From Frondihabitans australicus (GTDB taxonomy: Bacteria > Actinomycetota > Actinomycetes > Actinomycetales > Microbacteriaceae): a stretch of DNA of 64,000 bases. Positions 42,650-51,324 of this stretch are shown here, one piece after another. The notes beneath the pieces are model-generated. The model saw nothing but the letters and a program-made list of their open reading frames with translations, did not search any database and was not told where the DNA came from. The stretch is from NCBI RefSeq assembly GCF_003634555.1, contig NZ_RBKS01000001.1, forward strand, positions 3,596,001 to 3,660,000, read 5' to 3'. Both the position numbers and the translations under genes were made by a program. Position 1 is the stretch's first letter. Each line of letters starts with the position of its first letter.

Positions 42650-43327
42650 GTGATCACCCTGACGGTAAGCCCACCTGACCTCGCGCCCACCTGGCTCGGT
42701 GCGATCGCAACGGCCGCAGGCGTGGTCGTCGCCATCGTTGCCATTGTTCTGACCATCCACCAGATCCGCACGACTGGTGCCCAGATACGCTCTGCAGCGG
42801 CCGCCGAGTCGAGGGACAGCGAAAGTAGGACCAGGCCGTATGTGTTCGCCGAACCTACGATCAGTATCGCGGGGTCTCCCACATGCGACATCGTGTTCTT
42901 CAACACGGGCAACTCAGTAGCCCGAGGCGTCACGCTCGAGGTGACAGGGCAACCATTTGCTGCTCGATTTGAGGGCGACATCGTGGGGCCAGCGCAGGCC
43001 AATGCGTTCGGCCACGGATTCGACATGGCACCGCATACGCGACGTCGATTCTTCTGGCACTTTCCGGAGAGGCCCAGTGCGACCCCGAGTGGCGCCATGG
43101 GAGCGCCTCGGAAGGGCGAGATCGTCATCCGCTACACCTGGGCTCCCGACGACGGGAGAGAGCGGCGACAGTACGCAGAGCGGTACACGTACAACCTCGA
43201 CGATCTCATGGCACTCGCCCCTCAAGCGTGGAAGGGTGCCGAAGCATCAAACACATCAGACGACGCTCGGAATGCCGTCCTCGCGCTACGTGCCATTGCG
43301 GGCAACCTTGGCGATTTGAACCGCTGA
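42650..43327 (+). CDS. Membrane-anchored hypothetical protein, 225 aa
   Basis: A 225-residue protein with one N-terminal membrane helix (LGAIATAAGVVVAIVAIVLT) followed by a charged linker (TIHQIRTTGAQIRSAAAAES) and a beta-rich cytoplasmic or external domain (PYVFAEPTISIAG, CDIVFFNTGNSVARGVTLEV). This layout is common in defence-linked and phage-island hypotheticals, but I assign no function. The GTG start has only weak ribosome pairing. Confidence 0.65.
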   Translation: MITLTVSPPDLAPTWLGAIATAAGVVVAIVAIVLTIHQIRTTGAQIRSAAAAESRDSESRTRPYVFAEPTISIAGSPTCDIVFFNTGNSVARGVTLEVTGQPFAARFEGDIVGPAQANAFGHGFDMAPHTRRRFFWHFPERPSATPSGAMGAPRKGEIVIRYTWAPDDGRERRQYAERYTYNLDDLMALAPQAWKGAEASNTSDDARNAVLALRAIAGNLGDLNR

Positions 43328-43464
43328 GGATGACGCGGCAATTCGCCGTGTGACGACTAACCGATGCCGCGTCCGAGGTGTTGTGCCCGTCCATCGAGGC
43401 CGGATGACGCCAAGGAGTGGGCCCCTCGCGTTTTCAACAGGAGTGGGCGGAACGGCAGTGCAAT

Positions 43465-44538
43465 TTAGCGATCTGCCCCGATGTGCTCGAGTGCTTCGCT
43501 AATGAGGTCCGGGACGACCTCAAGAGCTGCATCCAGGAGAAACTCCACCTTCGACGCAATAGGACTGTTCGACAGCGATAGGGTCTGAGTCCAATCGTTC
43601 GGCGCGTATCTCGCAATCATGGAAAACGAGTACAAGATCAACCACCACGACATCAACGGCGCGAACGCTTGGTCGTCGGGGCTGAGTTGTGGGAATACGA
43701 GATCATGGCTCCGATAGCGCTGCGTGCCTACTGGAATGTACGTGTAACCAGAGCGTGCCATTTTGATCTCGTCGCGCCGCTGGACTGCAAGGTTGATTCG
43801 TCCTGCGTTGCGAATCAAGATTGAGCCATCCGGACCGTGGACAAGTCCGAAGGCGCGGAGGGCGGGGTACTTCGCCATTGTCGCCAGAACGACTTCGTCC
43901 TTGACCTCGCCGCTCAGGTCGAGTCCGGGAGCATCGACCTCGAGGCTCGTCGGGAAGATCAACTCGGGCACCATGGCGTAGATGCCTTCCGGGTTCAGGT
44001 AGGGCAAGGCTCCGTCGATGGAGCCAAACGTCAACTGGAACTCCGGGATCTGGCTTACCAAACCAGCCAATGGCACGCTTCCGGACGTCGACGGTGAATC
44101 CAGCACTGTTGAGACACGACTGAACAGGTCTGTTCGCGGACGTCCCGAACGAGCTTTGGCTATAAAGACGTCCGAGTGTAAGAAGTCTCTTTCTCCGATT
44201 TCCGGCTGAAATTGCAGACCGTGTCCGTTGCCCTTCCACACCTCGGTGGCGAGATTGCCCGTGTCCGGCCCTAATTTGTCGCTCGCAGCCCCGAGTGCGC
44301 GGCCAGCCTGGGCCAATCCATAGAACAGATTGAGGGGCCGGCTTTCGTACCCGATGAGGGAGGCTGCGGTGAACTGCTGTTGAGCCTGTTCTAGGCCCGT
44401 TTGAAAGACAAGGCGCCTCTCATCATCCGAATCAAATACGTCAGCAAACGACTTTGGCAGGTCCGCTCGAAGCGAACGGATTGAGCGCCATGATTCGGCC
44501 GGGGTATTAGCCCCAAGGGAGAAGACCGTCTTCGGCAT
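43465..44538 (-). CDS. YaaC-like protein
   Basis: A 357-residue soluble protein of the YaaC group: the N-terminal part has SLIGYESRPLNLFYGLAQAG, typical for this family, and the C-terminal part has PLMSWWLILYSFSMIARYAP. The function of YaaC is unknown. It is more AT-rich in codon use than its neighbours (for example the codons for the last 100 residues), which fits recent acquisition. It is divergent from the DUF723-like gene. Confidence 0.75.
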   Translation of the reverse strand: MPKTVFSLGANTPAESWRSIRSLRADLPKSFADVFDSDDERRLVFQTGLEQAQQQFTAASLIGYESRPLNLFYGLAQAGRALGAASDKLGPDTGNLATEVWKGNGHGLQFQPEIGERDFLHSDVFIAKARSGRPRTDLFSRVSTVLDSPSTSGSVPLAGLVSQIPEFQLTFGSIDGALPYLNPEGIYAMVPELIFPTSLEVDAPGLDLSGEVKDEVVLATMAKYPALRAFGLVHGPDGSILIRNAGRINLAVQRRDEIKMARSGYTYIPVGTQRYRSHDLVFPQLSPDDQAFAPLMSWWLILYSFSMIARYAPNDWTQTLSLSNSPIASKVEFLLDAALEVVPDLISEALEHIGADR

Positions 44539-44635
44539 GCCTGAAGCTACTACCGCCCGGAGAGGGCAACTCGAAATATCTGCTCTGGCCGTCAGGCCCG
44601 CGCATAGACGTCAGGTCAACCACGAAGGAGACCTG

Positions 44636-45199
44636 ATGTCGACCCTTGACCTCGCCGCCCGCCTCGAAGCGTTCGCAACGGCAGCCGCCGCGAAACACAA
44701 CGGAAAGTACGACTACAGCCGAGTCGCCGAACGATTCGTCAACGCCCACACGAAAGTCACCATCGTGTGTCCCGACCACGGCGATTTCGACATGACTCCG
44801 AACGACCACAAGCGAGGCCAGCGCTGCCCGGACTGCTCAGGGCGACGCGGCTCATCCGCAGCCGCTCGCCGAGACCTCTTCATCCGACGCGCCATCGACA
44901 CCCACGGCGACCGGTACGACTATCGCGACGTCGTCTTCGTCGACCAGCACACGCCGGTTGTCATCATCTGCCCGGACCACGGTCCCTTCGAACAGCGCCC
45001 CACGAACCACCTCGACGCGGCCGCACCTCACCACTGTGGCGAGTGTGCCATGGACAAACGTCGCGCGAGCCTCAGCACATGGGCTGCATCCCGACCGGCA
45101 CCTCGACGCGACAAAAGGACAGGAGAGTTCCGGCCAGCTCGTGTCGCGAAACGACGTCAGCCCTCGACGGCGCCGCGAGAAGAGCGTGGCGCTGCCTGA
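44636..45199 (+). CDS. DUF723-like zinc-ribbon repeat protein
   Basis: A 187-residue protein with two copies of a roughly 48-residue unit. The first has KYDYSRV, then VTIVCPDHGDF, and RCPDC; the second has RYDYRDV, then VVIICPDHGPF, and CGEC. The CPxHG and CxxC pairs probably bind one zinc per unit. Such units occur in phage and homing-endonuclease-like proteins and bind nucleic acid. The tail is Arg-rich. GAAGGAG precedes the ATG. Confidence 0.75.
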   Translation: MSTLDLAARLEAFATAAAAKHNGKYDYSRVAERFVNAHTKVTIVCPDHGDFDMTPNDHKRGQRCPDCSGRRGSSAAARRDLFIRRAIDTHGDRYDYRDVVFVDQHTPVVIICPDHGPFEQRPTNHLDAAAPHHCGECAMDKRRASLSTWAASRPAPRRDKRTGEFRPARVAKRRQPSTAPREERGAA

Positions 45200-45639
45200 C
45201 GGCAGCGCCCCGACGCGATTCACCTCATTCGAGCACAAACTCCGCGCACATCAGTCGATTGAGTCCCTGTCGTTGCGCCGGGAAAACATCTGCCGAGCTG
45301 AAATACCGTGGCGTCCCAACTTCTTCAGTGTCCGTTTCGACGAGCTAAAGATTCTTCTGGGGTTACTCGCGGAGTTATGACCGAACGCGTCAGCAGAGGA
45401 CTGCGTTGCGCAACTTGGGCTGGCGTCCCGGCAGCCAATCGCCGCGAGCCTCAAGCGAGGCCGCCGGTGCGTGCAGCGTCACTGCAACGGACGGTCGCAA
45501 CGTTGTTGCGGTGAGGTGCTTCTCCTAGGTCCCAAAGATGTGTCTGCCGCTGTCTCTCTGAATTGCCCCGACCGCGATCTGTCCTGAGGATCGCTGGACT
45601 GGAGATGAGTTGTGCCGCGAAAGGCCCATAGCGAGATTG
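45200..45639. other. Gap of about 440 bases
   Basis: No convincing gene; the open frames lack ribosome sites and coding bias. Base composition is somewhat less GC-rich than its surroundings. It lies between convergent genes, and no terminator hairpin stands out. Confidence 0.45.
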
Positions 45640-46209
45640 TCAGGGTCGTTGACCTGAGTCTCGGGACTGCTCTTGGCGTAGCCGCGCTTCGCGTTGCCTA
45701 CGGCGCGCTTCTTCTCCAACAAACGCCCCGGGACTCGTTTTGGCCAACGCCTGCGCGTGGTCTCTCCGGAGGAGCGCGAAGCGCTCGCTTGGCCGGAGCG
45801 GCCACACGACGACGTTGTAGTCCTCGACAGCCTCGTTCACTACTAAGTCCCAGGCGGTACTCCTCCCTCTGGCCGTGATTCTCACTCCATAGGCGCTTCG
45901 ATCGATCGACGCATACTCGGGCGGCCGGAATGTGTCTCCATCCGGGCCGTAGAAGTAGAGGGGTCCAGAGGTCACTAAGCGTCCTGAGCCGACGTCCGAT
46001 GAGGGGGCGACTTGAGGGGGTTCTTCGTCAACGAGAGTCGCGTAAATGCGCACCGGTCCAGCGGCGACGCCGGCCATGACAGCCAACGTCCCATCGAAAT
46101 CGCTCACTAGGCCGTTGATCATGCGGTCGGTTCCGGTGCCGAAGTCATAGATCGCGCGACTGCTCAGATAGAACAGGTGATCGTCAACGTGTATGACACT
46201 GCTCGTCAC
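45640..46209 (-). CDS. Hypothetical protein, 189 aa
   Basis: A 189-residue soluble protein starting VTSSVIHVDDHLFYLSSRAI. It has a beta-rich core (SGPLYFYGPDGDTFRPPEY) and a basic helical C-terminus (EEARRRQREARLRQEQ). I recognise no family. GGGAG lies eight bases before the GTG start. It is divergent from the 79-aa gene. Confidence 0.6.
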   Translation of the reverse strand: MTSSVIHVDDHLFYLSSRAIYDFGTGTDRMINGLVSDFDGTLAVMAGVAAGPVRIYATLVDEEPPQVAPSSDVGSGRLVTSGPLYFYGPDGDTFRPPEYASIDRSAYGVRITARGRSTAWDLVVNEAVEDYNVVVWPLRPSERFALLRRDHAQALAKTSPGAFVGEEARRRQREARLRQEQSRDSGQRP

Positions 46210-46285
46210 TGGCTCATCTCCCGATTGTTATGGATCCGCGCATAGACCACCTGTGGCCGCGAACGCGGCCCAGAACGGAGCCATC

Positions 46286-46525
46286 ATGCCGGACAAGACT
46301 CTATTCGCATTCGACGCGCATAACCGCGTCGACGTCGCCGTGATCACCGACGACCTTCACGTGACCATCGGGCCGCACGACACCGTCACCATCCACGGAT
46401 GGGAGGGCACCACCGTCAGCCTTGACTTCGACGACACCTGCGACATGGTCGCCGTGCTCGCGGACGCCGTCACGATCTTGAGGGATCGCGGTCACAGGCC
46501 AGCCGAACGTCCGACAAATCCGTAG
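46286..46525 (+). CDS. Small hypothetical protein, 79 aa
   Basis: A 79-residue acidic protein beginning MPDKTLFAFDAHNRVDVAVI with GGAG six bases before the ATG. It is beta-rich with a C-terminal helix and no known motif. The frame is supported by coding bias. The convergent gene to the right overlaps it only if that gene's frameshift is ignored. Confidence 0.6.
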   Translation: MPDKTLFAFDAHNRVDVAVITDDLHVTIGPHDTVTIHGWEGTTVSLDFDDTCDMVAVLADAVTILRDRGHRPAERPTNP

Positions 46526-46638
46526 CCGAGTGACCTACATACGAACTGATGCCGGGCAACATGTCGGTCACGTCTCGGACCGCGATGCGGAAAACGACGA
46601 CACATGCAGAGACGTCCACGGGGCCGTTGGTGTCCGCG

Positions 46639-47846
46639 TCAATCCAGGTCGAAGAATTCTGCTGCTTGACGGCGAATCTTCGCAAGCCGCTTGCTGATCG
46701 CGGAGTGGTTCGCATAGCCGAGGATCTCGGCGCACTCGTGTAGCCGCTGTTCAGGAGGACGACGACTTCGCGGTTCTTCGCATCCAGCACAGCCAGAAAG
46801 TCGTTCGTGACTAGGTTCCCGTCGAAGTCGCTGCCCGGTGCCTGCACCAGGTCGGCGTCCGTCAGCTCGACGAACTTCACGGACACCTTGGACCGCTTCT
46901 TGTAGAGCTTTCGTTCGAAGTCCGCGCGGGCGTTCGACCATTTGTTGCTGAAGTCGTCTTCAATCCTGTTCGACCTGACCGCGTCGATGATGTCGCGGAG
47001 CCGCCCCGTTTCGTCCGCGGCGTCGACGACCTCAACCAGTGCGTGTGCGGCGTCGTCCTCACCTGTCCAGATTTCTCCGCCCATCCTGGGTCCACCGCCG
47101 ACGACTCCCGGGAGCACGTCGCCGTTGGTCAACATGACCGGCCCGGTAGGGGATGCGTCCTGCACGATGGGTAGTTCGCGCAGGCGGGCCTGCATGACTT
47201 TTGTGACCGCGGGCATCCAGAAGTCCAAGTTGTGGGCAAGGAGGCGGATCGGGTCATCGCCCGAGAACGCTCCCAGCGTTGACTGGGAGGTGATGCGCGG
47301 CCACACGACCGATGCCCACGCGCGTTCCAGCCGGGACGCGAAGTCCCCGGGCAAGTGGCGGTCAACGTTTATGTAGTCGACGAGCGGAGGCCACTGACCC
47401 GCCTGCATGTACGGGAGGGTATGCCGGGCGAGAGTTTTCTGGGGCAGCAGGTGCAACAGCGGCGCGTACTCGTAGTACCGCGACTTCGTCTGCGGGATGA
47501 ATTGAATGTTCCGGTCGCCCACGTCGGCGAGTTTCGCGAGGGGGTCGGGGAGCTCGTCGATGTCGAAGTAACGACGGCGGTACTGCGCTGACTCCCACAC
47601 CAGGTTCCACTTGCTCATCGCCACGACCAGTTCGTCGTGCCGGTCCCTTACCGGGATGACGACGTGACTCACCGGGTCGGGGTTCACAGGTCGGATGATG
47701 CCTTTGAACAGGAACCCGGCGGACATGTTCACCATTCGCGGGAACTGGTCGGGGTCGACCTCCTCGGTCGTCAAGAACCGCCGGAGAGGATCGCTGTCGT
47801 CGCCCCGCGAGGCTGAGGGCGTGTCTGTCTGTGAATTGATGGTCAT
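46639..47846 (-). pseudogene. HTH-containing protein with apparent 1-base frameshift
   Basis: From the ATG at 47846 a good coding frame runs about 365 residues to near 46750 (ending VVVLLNSGYTSA). There the coding character moves to another frame, which reads AEILGYANHSAISKRLAKIR and ends at 46639. The two parts join as one protein of about 402 residues if a single base is restored, and the joined end is a sigma-70 region 4-like helix-turn-helix. Without the shift the frame runs on through non-coding-like sequence and over the 79-aa gene. The gene is either broken or mis-sequenced. The N-terminal 340 residues match no family I know; a phage or defence role is possible. Confidence 0.7.
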
Positions 47847-48152
47847 ATCTCCTGGACGGCATCGGAGGCGTGCTTCGTTCCGTCGCGGGTGATTTTATTT
47901 CGGGGCGGCGTCCTTCGAACGTGTCGGGATGATGACCCTCCCGAGGTCACGCCAGCGCCATGGGGCGCGTCAGCCCCCTCACAGGCGACCGGTGGCAGAG
48001 GGAATTTCTGAGAGAACGAGGGACTGGAGACGGCACACTGGTGTGCTGTCGGTCGGATGCCTGCCGACGCTGGGGCTCGTGCGGCGCCGCTTTCCGCGAC
48101 GACCGACGCGACCTCCCGATGGTCGACGACCTCGTGCCGGCTCCAAGCAGGG
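47847..48152. other. Gap of about 300 bases
   Basis: Nothing recognisable. It lies between two minus-strand genes and presumably holds the promoter of the HTH-containing gene. Confidence 0.4.
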
Positions 48153-49391
48153 TCAGTACGGGGTCTGGCGGTTGTCGTCAGCATGTGGGTCGGGTCGGAC
48201 TGGTAGACGCGCGATTCGCGCGGGGCCCTTCGGCGCCGGTCGAGCCACCTCGCGGATCGGAAGCACTGTCAACTCACCAGCAGGCATGGCGGTACCCGTC
48301 GGTTCCCAATCGAGCCACCGGGAAAGGTAGCGAGCACCAAGACCACTGGCCTCAGCCGCCTGGTCGTGTCCGGAGGGGCCCGGGAAACGCTCGCGGAGCG
48401 CTTTCTTCAACCACACAGCGCTCTCGTTTCCCGGCCGGAACGGTTCATCACGGTTCCACCGCCGTGCCGAGATTTGCTTGTAGAGCGACCGGGCTTGGGC
48501 TTCATCGATGACACCGAGCTCCCGGAATCTGAAGACGAACGCTTTGATGGAGTAACCCCATTTCTGTTTCAGCGTTGCCATGGTTCCGAGCGTCACCCGA
48601 CCGCCTGCGTGGTGAAGGTCCTCAAGGGCCGAATCTCCCGGTACGAGGAATGCCGCCGCGAATCGATTCGCCTCGCGTTCCATTCGAGCGGCCTCGGCCG
48701 GAGCCGCAGGTTGCGTCGCCCCGGCGTGGAGGACAAGATGCCCGAGTTCATGGGCGACGGTGAAACGCTGACGGTCGCCGGGAAGGTCAGATTCTGGGTC
48801 CCGGGACGGCCGTGCGACGCGAATGACAGGTGTGCCGTCGACTGTCAGCGACATCCCGAGGTGCCGCCCGAGTTCACCATCGAGAGGCAGCACGAGGCAG
48901 CCCAGTCGTTCTGCGGCTCGGATCACGCTCGGTATGACCTGGGTTGAGGTCAAGCCGGCAGCCGTGCGGGTATCGGCTGCGATCCGGTCGATTGCGTCGT
49001 CGTCATTGAGGTCGCCGTCAAAGACCGGGACGGACACGGGCATGACGCGAAGGTTCGCGGCCCGGATCACCTCGACGGCGGCCACGGAGTCGAACATGGT
49101 GCGGTCGACTACGCGCTGGGGTGCGTCGGCGTATGCGCGGAGCTTGGGCCGGTCGAAGTCGACCGGCCATGCCTTCAGTAAGTAAGCCGGGTCACAATCA
49201 AGGACGTCCGAGAGAGAGGCGATGTCGTCGGCGTCGGCGTCGAATCGCCCGTTCTCGATCATCGAGATGGCGCCAGAGGCCATTCCTGCGCGGGCGGCCA
49301 AGTCGGTCTGGGTCAGGCCGGCAGCCAGTCGCAGACGTCTAACACGCTCGCCGAGCGTTGCCACCGCTGACGGTGACTCGTTTCTGGTCAT
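48153..49391 (-). CDS. XRE-HTH / ImmA-IrrE metallopeptidase
   Basis: A 412-residue protein with an N-terminal XRE helix-turn-helix (LGERVRRLRLAAGLTQTDLA, MASGAISMIENGRF; about 13-70) and a central ImmA/IrrE-type zinc peptidase domain with FTVAHELGHLVLH (HExxH motif), followed by EREANRFAAAFLVP. Proteins of this type cut repressors in mobile elements or act as antitoxins or regulators in stress response. It follows the unknown gene at 49401 by nine bases, so the two are probably co-transcribed. Confidence 0.88.
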   Translation of the reverse strand: MTRNESPSAVATLGERVRRLRLAAGLTQTDLAARAGMASGAISMIENGRFDADADDIASLSDVLDCDPAYLLKAWPVDFDRPKLRAYADAPQRVVDRTMFDSVAAVEVIRAANLRVMPVSVPVFDGDLNDDDAIDRIAADTRTAAGLTSTQVIPSVIRAAERLGCLVLPLDGELGRHLGMSLTVDGTPVIRVARPSRDPESDLPGDRQRFTVAHELGHLVLHAGATQPAAPAEAARMEREANRFAAAFLVPGDSALEDLHHAGGRVTLGTMATLKQKWGYSIKAFVFRFRELGVIDEAQARSLYKQISARRWNRDEPFRPGNESAVWLKKALRERFPGPSGHDQAAEASGLGARYLSRWLDWEPTGTAMPAGELTVLPIREVARPAPKGPARIARLPVRPDPHADDNRQTPY

Positions 49392-49400
49392 ACGGGTGTT

Positions 49401-50006
49401 CTACCCCTGTTTACCGGATTGCTCGGATTCGTCGACGTCCCAGCCGTCGAGCTCGTCGCCGTCGTCGGGGGTGAACGCGAAGCCGCCGCCGACTGTCGGT
49501 ACGTCGAAGTAGTGGGTCCATCCGAACTCGAAGTACTGCACCTTGGTGTCTGTGCGCCCGCGCACTTCTGCGACTAGGAACCGCAGCCGGTGAGTGTCGT
49601 CGACGAACCACGCGAACACGTAGGGCATCAGACGCACGAGTTCGTCGTCGGCAATGCCGCCGAACGATGACCCCTTGTTTGCGATGACTCGCAGTTCTCC
49701 GTTCACGTGCTTGGCGCCGCGGAGTCGGATGAGGGCGTACTCGTCGCCGTTCAGCTCGAAGATCTCCCGAGCTCCACCGCTACCGTCACGCTCGTACATG
49801 CCGGCCCTGATCGCTGCCCGGCTGAACTCTCGCGCGATGATGGCGCGGATCATGGATGACCGTGTGTGGTTCGTGTCGGTGAACGAGGGGTGCAGCTCGA
49901 GGGCGGCCGACACCGTCCCGCTGTCTGCTTCGAACCCTTCGGCGACGTCGACAGCGACGTCACCGAGCTTCTGCACCAACTCACCACACAACGCGACCAT
50001 GGACAT
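49401..50006 (-). CDS. Hypothetical protein next to ImmA peptidase
   Basis: A protein of about 201 residues from the ATG used; an upstream TTG would make it 229. It contains an N-terminal helix (ALCGELVQKLGDVAVDVAEG) and a beta-rich region with YALIRLRGAKHVNGELRVIA and KVQYFEFGWTHYF, ending in an acidic tail. No family is recognised. Because it is paired with an XRE-ImmA gene, it could be the toxin, effector or substrate of that system. Confidence 0.65.
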   Translation of the reverse strand: MSMVALCGELVQKLGDVAVDVAEGFEADSGTVSAALELHPSFTDTNHTRSSMIRAIIAREFSRAAIRAGMYERDGSGGAREIFELNGDEYALIRLRGAKHVNGELRVIANKGSSFGGIADDELVRLMPYVFAWFVDDTHRLRFLVAEVRGRTDTKVQYFEFGWTHYFDVPTVGGGFAFTPDDGDELDGWDVDESEQSGKQG

Positions 50007-50137
50007 GAGGATATTCGATCGAATGTCACACTGCAACGGTTTCTCGGGCGTGGCGTCGAGATTCGTTGCATCACCGCAGACTCCACGCAACCCGGGAGGC
50101 GCACGTCACCCGGGACCATGACAGGCATCCGGAACGG

Positions 50138-50423
50138 GTGAAACCCAAGGACTCTGGCGATGTCGCACTGCTAAAGATGGTCTCCGACGGCGCGGATTGC
50201 GCCCGCACCATCGCAGAGATAGTCGAGCGCGACCAGCGTGCGCGCGACGTCGCCATCGAAGGTGCGAAGTACCCCATCAACCTCTACGAGGCGGCCGGCA
50301 ATCAGCTTCCTCGCGCGGCTGCCGCTGAGAGTCTCCAGTCGTGGAAGGCCGACGACGTGTTCGGCGATCGATGCCTGGCTGGCCACGTTCGAGGCGGAGC
50401 TGACACGCCTGAAATTGCTTTGA
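50138..50423 (+). pseudogene. Small helical protein with apparent frameshift
   Basis: Coding bias is good from the GTG at 50138 (KPKDSGDVALLKMVSDGADC) through SLQSWKADDV near 50350. Then a second frame takes over with SAIDAWLATFEAELTRLKLL and stops at 50423. Removing one base near 50350 joins them into a protein of about 95 residues. The frame that simply continues to 50626 loses coding character. The function is unknown. It is divergent from the genes to its left. Confidence 0.5.
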
Positions 50424-50973
50424 CGTCGTCGTCCGACGTCGACGCGGCCGGGCTCGTCACGTTGCACGGCAGGGGCTACAGCAGAGTGGTGGCCAGAGCC
50501 ACGGACGCAGGCGCCGGCTTTCTCGAAGCGGCCGACTGGACAATTCACGACCCTGGCCACACTCTTCGGCGGGTGGCCTCGCCCCGCGCAAACGACCTCC
50601 ATACCCGTTGCCTACGATCGAAATGACGTTCCATGATGACGTCGGGCGGAGAACAGCGTCGCGAAGCGTTCCGGCAAGAACGAAGGGCGCGCTCGACTGA
50701 CCCGACCGCGATTTCGAGACGTGAACTTCGGCGGTCAGGCGCACCAAACGGCCCGTGAGGAACCAGCCCCTGACCTGGGATAAGTCTGGAGGAGGGGAAA
50801 ATCTGGCGCCGGCCAGGGGAATCCCAGATTCGCATCGGTCATGGCGCCCCGAAAATCCTTACAAATCCAGGCCTCGCTGAGATACGTCATCGACCCGCTT
50901 CCTTCTAGTCGCTCGCTGCGCTCGCTCCCGGGGCGGAGCCTCAGTGCTTGTTTGGCCGCCTCCGGCGGCGCGC

Positions 50974-51032
50974 GTCAGCGCATCGCTCCGCTCGCTCGAC
51001 GCTGTGCGGCCATCGCTGCGCTCGGCCGCGGC
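50974..51032. repeat. 59-base direct repeat, copy A
   Basis: Begins GTCAGCGCATCGCTCCGCTC and ends GGCCGCGGC. It differs from copy B at only two positions and lies 104 bases from it. Confidence 0.85.
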
Positions 51033-51077
51033 GCTGGCTCCGCTCGGTGCTTGCCTGGCGGCCTTCCGGCCGCGCGG

Positions 51078-51136
51078 GTCAGCGCATCGCTCCGCTCGCT
51101 CGACGATGCGCGGCCATCGCTGCGCTCGGCCGCGGC
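51078..51136. repeat. 59-base direct repeat, copy B
   Basis: Same start and end as copy A, with two substitutions in the middle (GATGCG in place of GCTGTG). A shorter related unit ATCGCTGCGCTCG follows at about 51146. Confidence 0.85.
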
Positions 51137-51167
51137 CGCGCGGCATCGCTGCGCTCGCCGCTGGGAG

Positions 51168-51227
51168 CGCGACACAACGCGACACCCGCGACGCTCCACC
51201 GCGTCGCAGGTGTCGCGTTTTGTCGCG
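51168..51227. repeat. 27-base inverted repeat (large hairpin)
   Basis: Arms at 51168-51194 and 51201-51227 match at 25 of 27 positions around a six-base loop. The arm is built on CGCGACA words (CGCGACACAACGCGACACC). It ends 98 bases before the peptidase start. No T tract follows, so a protein-binding, recombination or REP-like role is as likely as termination. Confidence 0.85.
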
Positions 51228-51324
51228 GGCGGCGGAGGGGAGGGGGGAAGGGCGCGACGACGACTCATAGGTTCGGCGGGTAGCGTGTGAGGGTCTGTCT
51301 CCCAGCAGAATCCTCGAGGTCCAC

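Larger units (their letters stand above)
50427..51324. other. Repeat-rich noncoding junction
   Basis: About 900 bases without a credible gene. The first half shows nothing I can name. From about 50,910 it contains many copies of ATCGCTGCGCTCG-like words, two 59-base direct repeats and a 27-base inverted repeat. It separates the accessory-looking left part of the window from the core-looking right part. Confidence 0.7.

Noticed and set aside
46470-46638. C-terminal extension of the HTH-containing gene in its original frame
   Set aside because: It lacks coding character, overlaps the 79-aa gene on the other strand, and disappears when the frameshift near 46745 is corrected.
50171-50602. 143-residue frame on the minus strand
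   Set aside because: It is antisense to a region with better coding bias on the plus strand, has no ribosome site, and shows Arg/Ser-rich shadow composition.
50910-51160. CRISPR array
   Set aside because: The repeats are of unequal spacing, only two long copies exist, and the sequence between them is made of the same words, not of unique spacers.
50841-51290. Several Arg/Ala-rich frames in the repeat region
   Set aside because: They are translations of the simple repeated words, differ between frames only by composition, and have no ribosome sites.
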